From positions 401,281 through 465,280 of the forward strand of contig JAQGDQ010000164.1 in the NCBI GenBank assembly GCA_030141605.1: a stretch of 64,000 nucleotides of DNA, given 5' to 3'. Shown here one piece after another: positions 1-12,700 of the stretch. Source of the DNA: Tubiluchus corallicola (lineage: Eukaryota > Priapulida > Priapulimorpha > Priapulimorphida > Tubiluchidae). Made by a program: the position numbers and the translations under genes. The notes beneath the pieces are model-generated. The model ran no database searches. It had not been told where the DNA came from and worked only from the letters and a program-made list of their open reading frames with translations. The stretch's first letter is position 1, and each line of letters starts with the position of its first letter.

Positions 1-424
1 TGTGAGGGCATGACAGTTGTTAAGACTCATTGACTCTAAATTATGTGATGTTTATAATGGTCAGAATTTATGATGACTTATGCTTCCATATAGAAAGACA
101 CGGAAAAATAAGAACATTCCTAACCCAGTACATTCACGATACCAAAAACTTTGCACCAACTAAAACCAAGTAACTTTTGTAAAACAACTTTTCTATGTTA
201 CAATCAATTTGAAAAGTTCTGATAAGGTTTTCTCAAGAATACCGTCATGAACAATATAAAATGTAGGTTCATCCAGTCTTACTGGCATTAGAAGCAAAGA
301 TGTATGGTCTTTAAATAAATAGTTGATTAAGTGAAGTGTGGTGACAAGATTCATGACCAGAAACAAATAGATTTCATTTTTAATACACCGGAGCACCTTG
401 AACATGGAATCATTATGGTAAATG

Positions 425-515
425 AAACTGTCCCAGTGAGGATTGAACCCTGGCAGCTACCTACCCATTTATAAACAAACCTCGGCACTGGTTCACTTCT
501 ATCACTAAGCACACA
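425..515 (-). repeat. tRNA-derived SINE remnant
   Basis: On the minus strand the segment contains a B-box-like GGGTTCAATCCTC and, about 50 bases before it, an A-box-like stretch. No complete cloverleaf can be formed. It lies in the PMCA intron running off the left edge. The rest of 1-596 shows nothing else recognisable. Confidence 0.4.
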
Positions 516-596
516 CCATAACCATTCGGTTATTTACCTTACCGCTGCAGCAATTAGCGTTCTTTCGAATATCCTGAACCGTTCAAAAACACTAAC

Positions 597-799
597 CTTT
601 ACAGAATAAGCGAGAGAGAGGGTAACGGCAAGTGGAAGACCTTCTGGAACGGCAACAACGAGCACGGTAACACCGATAATGAAGAACTTGACAAAATAGT
701 TGGCATAATATGGATTCCACGATTTGTCCTTTTTGACAAACTCGTCAAAGCAAAATGTGATGATGAGAATGACAACAGTGAGGATGGCAATGGCTGAAC
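597..799 (-). CDS. ATP2B: PMCA coding exon 7 (TM3-TM4, PEGLP)
   Basis: The acceptor is atgtttgcag| and the donor GTAAAG|GTTAGT. It encodes TM3 ([20 protein letters not shown]), an extracellular loop, and TM4 with [20 protein letters not shown] and [14 protein letters not shown] is part of the Ca2+ transport site. The next exon, expected to carry the DKTGT phosphorylation motif, is not in positions 1-596, which are intron. Confidence 0.97.
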
Positions 800-3700
800 C
801 TGCAAACATATAAAGGTAAGCAAGCAATTCATTATTTTATTAGAAAATAATTGATATTTATATCAACCAGATTTATTAAAATCATGCAATATGTTTTAAA
901 AAACAGTTGACATCATTGGAGACTGTAAAATAAAATAAAATTATATTATAACCAAAATTATTATTATTAATTTATTTTGTACCATAACGGATACGGCCAT
1001 ATATACAAATATACAAAACATAACAAGGAATTTTTAGTATATGCACACACAAAAAATGAAATTAGTGTGCATAAAATAAACAATTTATAAAAATGACGAA
1101 ATACATAAAAATATCATTAATTTTCACGTACCCTTCACAGATAATCTAGTAAATACACATTAAAAGCATTAATAACTAGACATTCACGTTACCAAACCCT
1201 TCTCATGTGACAATGACTATCATTAGCCACACCTACTGTATATATAACATTAAGTGAATATAATCAATGCTCAAGTTTTCAATTTTAGATAAGTTAAAGA
1301 TTCAATCTAGAGGACAAAACATAAACTGTTAAAATAAATCAAACTTAAAACAATTTTTGCTTGCTGGTTGTCAGAAGTTTTTTTAGTTCCTATTCCTGGA
1401 GTGCTTCAGATTTTCAAAATTAGTAAGCTACAAATCCTTTTAGGCGTCGTTTTGACAGCACAAGTTGTAATATTGGGATATTACATGACAATTTCAGGTG
1501 GTTTTTCTCTGTGATTAGACTTCCAACTAACAAAACTTTATTATGAATAGATTTTACTTAATTTTTTAAGTAATTCATAAAACCTCTAATAAAAATAGTA
1601 AAACTTTTAACAATCAGCCAAACAGTTTAATAACTTTAATAAGTCTACAAAATTCCTGAATTTCTTTTGCTTTTGTTAATAAGTTACATTATAACCGTGA
1701 ATGTTAGAGTGTTTACAAACAATTCGGTTCTTTTTCACAATTATTACCCATTGCGGAGATGTTGAAATATTGTGGACTGGTTGGGATTTGAACCCGAGAC
1801 CTGGGGTTAGTACTCCCATGCTCTACCAAGTAAGATATCAGCACAGCGTGACAAAGGAGGCCTGAGGTTTCCTCCTTGTAGCACACAATCCAACAGAGTC
1901 ACCCCTTGCCCATGACAGTAAGGGGATAGTTACTGTTATAACACTTTTCTCAAAGTAGCCAGCAACTACTACTTCTTTTGCATTCATGTCAAATTTTTAA
2001 AGAAAAGAAATAAAAGTGAATTTCATGTGGCTACGCTTGATTTTTGCTTATAAAAAGTAGAATGTTTTGTCCCGCAGGAAAAAGACAAGGTGTTTTTATA
2101 ATCATACATAATTCCTGTTTCGGTTGCAAACAGTCCTGATGCTGATGTACTCACGACCAATATCACACCAGTAAACATTAGTAGCAGCAAATGAAAATGA
2201 CAGCAGTTTTTTGCAGCGACCATTAATAACAGCCGATGCCACGTCTTTTAGAAGGGCATGCAGGGCACAATCAGCTTCTCCCACGCATTGTTCTTCGCCT
2301 CCACTCAAGGTTAAGTATCTAACTAAAGTTTTTAATGCAGTGTAACTGACAGGCAGCGTTTCAAGCCTAATGAGAATGCTGCCCGATTTTAAAAACTGAT
2401 GGCGAAGAAAATACAACAATACGATTTGCAAATTGGTCACACAATGTTAAACTGAAAAATCGTAGGAAAATTCTGGTCAAGCCGAGGAACATAAATACAT
2501 TAGGGAAGAATATTGAATGGACGGACGGGGTGCGTGTCGTACTGGAAAAGATCCATATTAGGCCTTGCATTTTCACTTTATTCACATAATTAATCTTAGT
2601 TTGTAAACAAGATACATGCTAAAATTGCTAAGAAATCATGCTGTTATATACTAACTAAACCTGTATTCACTACATTTACGTTTTATATAAATTATTAAGT
2701 ACTCCAGCATGTACAAATATATTTTTTCTCAATTAGAGCCAGATGAGACTATTGAAAGTTGCGAATTAAGCAACTTTGTCACAGTAGAAGCGCTAAACTC
2801 AATCAAATGTCTTTGGTTATGAGACTATGCCGTGAGGCGCATTAATTGAATTACACAGTACAAAGCTGCTATGCGAAAAACTAGGATGGTGCTCCTCCTA
2901 GGGGAATCAGAACTTGCACCAGGAAGCAGTGCTCCTTTTAATAAGAGGAATGTGATTACTGGTTTAAACTACCCTGAGCAAGAAAAATGAAAACTGGTAA
3001 AGTAGATTTACACAATAAAGAGCTAGCTGTCAAGTAGGAATTTAATTTTAGTTTAAACATGTTTAGGGCATATTACATTGACATAAATTCATACTATGTA
3101 AGTTCTAAAAATCAAGTGTGCAAGAAAATTTCCATCTCCTTTCATCTTTTTTCAGATCCACACCATTTGAACAATAAATCAATTGTACGAATGTTGAGTT
3201 AAGAGATTTAGAACTGAAATCAATGACAAATATACGTGAATATAAGACGGAAGCCGAGTGGAAATTCCTAACTTAATATGATTTGTGCTGGTTGGCTGAA
3301 ACACACTACAAAAAACAATTTCATAGAAAATAACGCAAAGTGTAGGATTATCTAAGGATAATGATTTCAAAACGGAAGAAGCCAAAATGCCTGCTATGTT
3401 ATATACACTGTGTGTTGTTTGTGAAAACATTAGTTGGCAAACCAGACAAAAACAATTGGAAACACTTATGGTATCAACACTTTTCTCAAATTAGCTGGCA
3501 ACTAACGATATCATTAATTAGTTAAATTATGACTGTGGCTGCTAGAGAGTAGAGTCAGAGAAGTGATACTGGTAATCACAGTCATAATCTAACTAATTAA
3601 AAACTACGAGAAAGAATTTAGGAAAAAACAGGATACAAATATAAATGGCTAAAAATGGACAAAAAGAACGAGACATCTGGCAAGCTTATTTTCAAGAGTT

Positions 3701-6700
3701 AACCAACAAAATGTGTTTAATTCATGACTTACCAATGTAACCAATCTGTATAGCTAATTTTGTGAGTTTAGCTTGTAGTACAGATTTGTCTTTAACATTA
3801 AATCCCTGCTGATCCTCAGCCTCGCCTTCGACCCCGACTGACGAGTCGGCTCCCGGATCTACGATTTGCACTTTCTTGTCATTCTGTGTCTTTTCGACCA
3901 AATCTTCCTTGTGGTTGGTCTGCAGCTGAGACTGTACTTCGTTGAGAACGATGTTGTCCTCAGCTTGTGTTTCATCTACAAAGTTATCAAATACTACATG
4001 TTTGTGCTTTAGTTTAGCAAGAGAAGTAAACTCGAAAGCAGGGAAATTGTACAGTAACTGTTGGTCAGAATAAACAATTCCAAATTCGCTCTTTCATTTA
4101 AATGCTTTTAAAAAATGCCAACCAGGAAAAGTATAATATTAATACTTTTACTGATACTAAATTACAAGATGTAAATAAGAAAAACGCAGATAGAAAAAAT
4201 TTCATTACAAAACAAATAGAAACGCAACAATATAGCTTGATTTTTTTAAGTCATATAACATGACATAACATATGACACAACAGCACAAGACACTTTGAAA
4301 GTCACGACAACATCATCAATAACAAATTTAAAATTTGACAAAAGTTAATTTCTTCAAGAAATACAGTAATATTTTATCTTTAGTCCAGTTTAGAGAGATT
4401 CTTTTCATCATTAGAGCACTTTGTGTTAAAAGGTTACTATAACTCTGTACATAGTTACTGCAGAATATATCGACACCGAACATGGCATGATAATGTTCAT
4501 GGTAAAAAAACAATGGCATGATAAGAGAAAATAAGTAACTGGAGAACAAGTGATTATATGGAATGTGATTAACCCTTTCACTACGGATGGCGGCACACTG
4601 TCGCCTACATTTTTCTTGTAAGGAACTGAAGGTGACAGATTGCCGCCAGAGGTAAGCGCAGTTAAGTTACCCAGGTCTGCTTATTTTTGCTGCTACGGTC
4701 ATGCAAAAACAATTTAGAAGAGTTTAACAGCGGTGGGATTGGCATTGCTTTGCAACAAGTAACGCTAACCAGCCAATCAGCATCTAAAGCCAGGTGCATT
4801 CCATAATACTGTACTGTATGGTCTGTTTCCATGCAAAATCACTTGCAGATCATTGATGAAACGCATGTTTAGTCACTTATTCTGCATCCTTATAAAATAA
4901 TTGCATATTATGGATCAGTAATATGACTTTTGTGAAAATTAGCTTCTAAATATATGTATGTCCTATATGCACGGGCGTGTACGTGCATATATGCGTGCAT
5001 GAGTGCATGTGTACGTGCATGGGTGTGTGTGCATGTATACAAATAAAACTAACATTCAATATTAGTGTTTTATAATATGACTGTTATTTGTTTATTTACA
5101 ATATTATTTTTTAGTAAAACACCACATGAAGTTATTGTCAAATGTGCAGAAGCCAAAGCAGCCCTGTTAAAAAGCAACTACGTAGTGAAAGGGTTAACCA
5201 TGAAGCACTTTGTTAAAAAACTAATCATTTCCATTGTAAACTTTTAATTTTTGTCATTCGCCGAGTTGCATGTCCTAATAACATGGAGAAAATTCATAAA
5301 AAAATGCCACAAAAAAGAAGAAAGGTAGTGTTTAATCTTACCACTGTAGACCATCTTCACGTGAAAAAAGACAGAGACAATCACAAAATACTAACAATTG
5401 TAATCTACAATTGCATTTGCAATAAATGTAAAATTTAATTATTACATTTGGTTTTGTAAGGTAAACACATTCAATATCAATAGCAGAAGACACCATAAGA
5501 ACACAGTCACATAAAACAGCGTACGTTGCACAGAACACAAGCAGCAGAAAACGTTACAAAAGCACTAGGACAGGATCACAGGACAGAAGTAAATAACTTC
5601 TAGCAACAAACTGTTTGATGCACGCAAACCGTTTGTGGTGGGTTACATTTAGTGATCATTTGTCATTATCACCTAAAGTTAGTCCACAGTGGTGGAGTGA
5701 AAATTCGTGTCTTTTCCTTTAATGAGAGATTTTAACGAATTCTATGTCTTTACAAAACAGTCAGGGCTTCATGGGGAATCTTTTTGTTGATATAAATAAT
5801 TGTGCAATTATGCTAAAACTGGTTTATGTTTTCAAAGTCATAATTTTAGACTTCGTAGAGTGCTAAAGCCTGGTGCACACGGACAAGAAAAAATAATGAG
5901 ACAAGAAATAGAACATACTAAATCTGATGTCCATGTATGCTACAAAAAACACAAAAAAAGAAAATTGAAATTTTGTTTCGTGAAATGTTTTGCAATTCCA
6001 GTTTTAGCATAATTACGTATGCCAATGCGGGATAATTCCATACAAAACATCTTCTTGTTTGTCAACTTGCACAAATAAAGCATGCATTGCCACAGCACAG
6101 TGTAATAAACTCTTTACACCAAAAAATAATGAAAACTGCATTTCTCCATGCACGGCACTGTGATCTATCATAAGCAAAACTTACCTAGGAAATCATAAAA
6201 TTGCAAACTGCAAATTAAACCCGACGGAACAACAAACATGGGGGGTAGAAAATAAACAAAGACAACCACTGCAAGAAATGTTACACTTGCAAATAAACAA
6301 TGACAAAAACTTTTCTGCAACAAAAAAATTGGGAATAATCCTGAATAATTCCCCTAAATGACTGCCTAAGTCATTTGAACGGGAACTGTGACTTACAAAT
6401 GGAGGGCGCAATTCCCTCGTGTCCAAAAATCAAAATTTAAGGAAAAAATATTTTCTCATAATGCATTGCCATCATGCTGTACTGTAGCACGGCATTCCAC
6501 CGGCAACGTATGACATGTCATACGTTTTACAAAGCAATAAGCTCTCTGGGGTCGAAAGATAAAGAAAGAAACAGATACAAATAAATCATTCATTCAAGCA
6601 TTCAATACACATGTAATCAGTAGCATCAAACCTTGCGGAATTTCCTGCATCTCTTTATTTTTGCTTTTTTTGCCTAAAGATGGCACCGTCGGCCATGCAA

Positions 6701-9700
6701 AAGAAAGGAAAGCAAATTCGTCAATAGAAAAAGAGCCACTATTTATGACGACAATAAAATAAAAACACATTTTAGAAATGCAATTTTCTAGCTTCAATTT
6801 CCATAATATGTTTTTATTTCCTCAGAATATTAGATGTTCATTCGTTTACAAGATGTGAGAGACAGCCTCAAAACAACATTACAACATCTAAAATAAAGTA
6901 AATTCTTGGAAAACACAATTCCTAAATTTATATAGGTTAGTACGGCTGTCTGTAATTTGCAACACAGAAAAACCACTAGAGGTTTTCGACTTAACAAGCA
7001 CAATGTGCAAAAAATGTAAAAATATCCATAGCGGTCAGCTGAGTAGTAACAGCATGTGACTTACGACCAAAGTAAAGCAATATTACGACCAAGTTAAACG
7101 GATGAGTGATCACTGGTAAAACTGTCTCCAGGTGTTTTTAGCTTCTTAGCTGCATCTGCATTTATCTTTTTGATGGAAAACACATACACATCCAAATGGA
7201 AGACATATCTACTGGTTCAGTAGCTCACTAAGGATTATCTTTGATAAACTATATTACTGTTCTGCCAAATGTGCTAAATAAGCCCTCTCATTTAGTGTTG
7301 GATATCAGCCTACAGCATGCTAAACAATGAAAAACATGAAAAATGTAAATGTCAATTTAAACAAGCTAAGATTATGTCTAAGGCAATGACACACTTATGA
7401 TTTGAGTTGAGTCAACAGCCAGCAAAATCATGAGCAAGAGTGGAAACCATTGTCTCACATCAACAGTCCAAAAACGCTGCAAGAAGTCTGCTAACTGTGA
7501 CAGTACTTGCACTTTCTTGGACAATGATTTGCGTACTTTTTTCACGATGTTTGGTAAAAGATGGCTATGAAAATGTTGATAACATGGCAGCACCCTTAAA
7601 GTGCTCACATGAGCACACAAAAGTCCTGTATACATATATACATCAGTTTGCTTGAAAATCAACAATTAATTATTCACAAGCTTCAATAAAACTCTGACTT
7701 TCTCAACAATACAATCCCAATGCCCGCAGTATTCTCCTAAACGAATAACATTTTCAAAAACACAACTTTCAAATGTCCTCATGCACAATTGAAACAATTT
7801 CTGCATGACAAAACAAGTGAGCTCGATGCTTTGATGCCCTGTATTATCAAGAAAAAACACACAACACACAATCACACACAGAAAATCATGCAAGGCTAAT
7901 AATTAAAACTGAATCAATACCGAAGGAGAAACGTTCGTTTGATAAGCAATTTATACAATAACAAGCCGAGAGAATAACGCGGCAATAATAATTCTTCACA
8001 AAAACATCCCGGTGGAAAATGTCCTTTGAAGCGTTTGAGAATTTTCGGCGTTAAGCGTACTCATAAAACGAACTTTAACAAAATCCATCTACCAAGTTGG
8101 GAAATTTGCGCCGATAATCCAACTTAATGACCCCGACAAAAGCCCGACGTTATCAGACTATGGTCATGTGCGGCATCAACGCTGCTGGGCTGGTAATACT
8201 GTGTATCTGGGTGTCGTCTGTCGAATCCGAGAAAATTTTACGAGGTTTAGGATATACATCACTGACAAAAGTGTCTCATATGCAAACATTACTCCAGAAA
8301 TGTAATGAATTTTTCCGATCTATAGCTTTTAAGTAATCTTTCGTTGCAGAACAAAGTGAAAATCAATACCAATACATGGAACTGAATGCTATATATACAT
8401 ATTTGCCACAAGCAAGATGACTGTAAATGTTGTAAAAAACCTGCAGCTAATGAGCTTGTCTAGTTAATCATACTGATAAATGTTTATCCATTAGCTAAAG
8501 AATAGATAGACAATATAACACAAAGCTCATTTCACGAGAAACAGAAACTTGATCCATCATAGCATTTTAACCCACAACTATTAGCATACTGCAAGCTAGT
8601 GACCAGCACTCAACAGCAATACCTTCTTAGTTTACATGTTTGTGGCAGGACCAGAGCCTGGCTAATTATCAAGGCCTCAACGTTTGGATGCCATCCATTT
8701 TAACACCGTTAATTACTCAGCTACTTCCTTTGCTCATCACTGTACATGATCAGTAGTTCATAAATTATGCTAAGCAGTGTGAAACTGAATTCACAAAATC
8801 GACTTTGTGCATTTTGATTAAGCAGTGCAGGCAGAAAACATCAAAAAGTCAATGGCTAAGCACTAATTTTATAGTCTTGCATCAGCGCAACAAACTCACA
8901 AGGTTTTCTAAATGCTGATAGTAGCACGATAATTCTCAGTTGTTCAGTTCTGTAGAACTGTCTTCCTCATACAGAAAGGAATATATGACTAGTTGACTTT
9001 TCTGTTTTACAGGTATTTTAGTCCAGGTTACTCAACAGTATGTGGAATTAATTTGTAACTAACGGTGCCAAGAAATGGTCATGCAGCGTAGGCTACTTTA
9101 AATAATGCTACAGTACATTCTCCAATCCACTCCAATCCAATCTGAACAGACAGAAAATAACCATCATCAACGTTAATCTCTTGTTTCTTAACGATGTTTC
9201 TCTCTTGCTGTCATTTATGAGTGACAATCTTCTAAACCATGTTTATCTGTAAACATGTCCAGATTCAAACCAAACCAGTTGCGAGCTAGCTGTACAAGAT
9301 GATTGGTGGTCCAATCAGCTTAAGTGTTGTTGTAAATCTTAGTCATCAATTTCACATTGATATTGTCAAGATTACGTCCCGTCTGACAGAACCGTTTAAC
9401 TTTTAAGCCACAAACGAAGCTGACACGAGTGTGGATTCAGATTTTGACATTTAAAGTAGTGAGCAAAGACGTACAGGTATTTAACAAAAACTAGTTCTTA
9501 CGGAGAAAAATGGCCGATTTTTTGTCAAATGTTAAGAGTCATGAAACAGGGCGAAAACTTACACATTTCTGCAGAAAAGCTATAAAACTGGGTGCCGCAG
9601 TAACTGTATGGATAGCCTCATTGGGAAATACATTCTAGAGAGAAGACGAGACATCCAGACTCACTTTCATAAAAGATGGCTAACACTACACAAAACTATA

Positions 9701-12700
9701 CACAGTGAATATGGTTTCACCCTAACAGCCCCTTATAGTGGCAATTTCTGGAACCCACATGTTCAGAAAGAATGAGCTTCAGAAATATCAGGTTCAGAAA
9801 TGCTGTCATCTTTAAAAAGTGTATAGTAAACATGACGGGCATGCGTTAAATTCCACCAAAGCTTACAACGTCAATGCAGGACTGAAGAATGCTGCCTTAA
9901 GGGCGGCTTATGCTTGTTTGAAACGACAACAGACACAAACGTCGGAATACTAAGCAGGCATCTGTGAAGTTCTCGAACAAGCTTAACAGCAGAGCCACTT
10001 AGTAAATTAAGTATCAACACATCTAGGAAATTTTTCCTAGATGCTTAATCTAGGAAATTTTTCCTAGATGCTTATGTGCTTACAAGAAAAATTATATGCT
10101 TACAAGTCTGAAATGAGTACACCATCTGCGATTGTAAGTACCGAGTTTCTTTATACAATATTTTGAAATCAAGCTCAAGGCTCAAAATCAAGCTCCAGTC
10201 TCAAAATCAAGCTCCAGTCTCAAAATCAAGCTCGAGTCTCAAAATCAAGCTCGAGTCTCAAAATCAAGCTCGAGTCTCAAAATCAAGCTCCAGTCTCAAA
10301 ACCAAGCTCGAGTCTCAAAACCAAGCTCGAGTCTCAAAATTAAGCTCGAGTCTCAAAATCAAGCTCGAGTCTCAAAATCAAGCTCGAGTCTCAAAATCAA
10401 GCTCGAGTCTCAAAATCAAGCTCCAGTCTCAAAATCAAGCTGGAGTCACTAAATGAAGCTCCAGTCTCAAAATCAAACTCCAGTCTCAAAATCAAGCTCC
10501 GGTCTCAAAATCAAGCTCCGGTCTCAAAATCAAGCTCCGGTCTCAAAATCAAGCTCCGGTCTCAAAATCAAGCTCGAGTCTCAAAATCAAGCTCGAGTCT
10601 CAAAATCAAGCTCGAGTCTCAAAATCAAGCTCCAGTCTCAAAATCAAGCTCCAGTCTCAAAATCAAGCTCTAGTCTCAAAATCAAGCTCGAGTCTCAAAA
10701 TCAAGCTCGAGCCTCAAAATCAAGATCCAGTCTCAAAATCAAGCTCCAGTCTCAAAATCAAGCTCTAGTCTCAAAATCAAGCTCCAGTCTCAAAATCAAG
10801 CTCGAGTCTCAAAATCAAGCTCCACAAACCTTTGACATCCGAGATCAAAGTGCACAATTTGGACCAGAAGATAGAAAACCAGGAATTTAACAAGATGAAA
10901 ATATGATCCAATGTAGATTTTATAGGGACAAACGCAATGGGAAATTTTACAGGACAAAATGGTAACGCAAATTTCCACGCCAAGATTCAATACCAAGAAA
11001 AAAAGCTGAAAAACAAGTTCGGTTACCTTCAATATAAGTTTCTTTATTGTTTTGGAAATAACAATATTATTAAATCCAGTTAATATTATCATTACCACAA
11101 TCATATTCATTATCAAACTGTTGTAATTAGTAACAATCACTTTATGAATGTCCGTACCTTTTTTCTTTTTCTCTTTTGTTTGCTTCGTTTGCTCTTCTGT
11201 AGCTGCACCTAGCAAGGTAAAAATAATTCCCGTCTGGGAATTTATCCCCACTGCTACAGTTAACATCTTTCCGCTGCCTTCCATCACGTGCGTGCCTACA
11301 AAGTAGATCAATATCAACTTTATTCGTGCTGTCATATTAAAAGTTTTCTATGAATACAAACTAACTGCTCCTATCTAAAGCCTAGCATATCTATATATAG
11401 ATAGAATACAGGGCAAGAAGATGACAAAAACACCATGCTAATGTGTCTTGCAGGGTTTTCGTGTTCGTCCATATGTGCACATAAAATGAACACCCCCCCA
11501 TACAAGAAACTAAAACATGCTGCCCAAAACAGTATTTTATAATGAAGGCGATAAAGGCTGCCATTTTCTTCATGCGTGACTTGTTTTCCATGACTAGTTT
11601 TGTTGCCCTGCAGTTATTTAGCGCTTCATGAAATGGCCAATGTATGCGGCCGACAAACTTCTTGCTTCTGTTTCACGAATCAAGCACTGCTTGTTCGACA
11701 TTACGTTTCGAAAAACATTTGTTTTTGTTTTTTTTTCTATTACACGAGGACGACAAATACCTTGTTTTCTGTTTTCCATTTCGTGCTTTTTCCAATCCAT
11801 GTGTGTTAAACTTAATAACCTTTTCACCAATACTTGTTTGACGGCTTTTGAAGTTACGAAGTCATTCATCACCAAAATTATTTCACTATATCTTGCTATG
11901 CTTTATGGTTTCAAGTTTAACTATATTATTCACGTATTTTTGTTTTAGCGATACCATACCTGAAGTAACAACATACTATGCCAGCTGCAACACAAATATA
12001 ATTGAACTCGGTACGCCTTGCATATTACGTAATGGTTTAATTGGTAAAAGGAAAAAGGAAGCCATCTGGAAAATTAGGCTTATTTCAATGTTTAGCAATT
12101 TAGCAATAAAAGCGTAATAAGCACCCGGTGTATTAGTAACATCACTCTAAAGTTGCGACCGCTTAACGCTTGGGTGCTTCCATTTTGAATGCCCATTTTT
12201 CCACCAGTGATGTCATTCATCAAGAAAAACAAGACAATGTTAATTTTTCTCAAAGTATAATAAGTTTCTACAATAATTAAAAACAATTGTGGTATTTTTG
12301 CAAGAACATTAAGCTGCAAAAGTTTGAATTAGTTTAAGCAGAGTGCGCTTATGGAAAGTTCCGATGCAGTAAAGAAATCACGCATCCACCATGCTTTATA
12401 GACAGTTTTATTGTAAATTTCTTTGTTATATTTTTCTGAGTTTACGTGATAACAGCCAAATAAGCTCTACATTGCTAAGTGATTTGTGTTTTTCTTAAAT
12501 AATACACCACACGTAAGGTAAATATTTACCAGACAATAGTAAAGGATCTCGTTGTTCTCCCTTTTTAACTTGATCTGATTCGCCAGTCAGTGAGCTTTCA
12601 TCTACCTTCAAATCGTTACTTTGTATAATTATGCCATCTGCTGGTAGAAGATCACCTAAACAATGAAATATCTATCTTTAATAAACTGCCATGAACATAC

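Noticed and set aside
1770-1850. tRNA gene on the minus strand
   Set aside because: A and B boxes are good, but the acceptor stem does not pair. Better explained as a SINE head. The same applies to 45355-45430 and 38530-38605.
5065-5247. 60-codon plus-strand frame
   Set aside because: It spans the right end of the piggyBac-type MITE and its target site. No protein features.
10163-10890. Plus-strand frames of 97 and 145 codons with a 19-residue repeat
   Set aside because: They are produced by the 19-bp minisatellite, which has no stop in any phase. The frames lack splice context and lie antisense in the PMCA intron.
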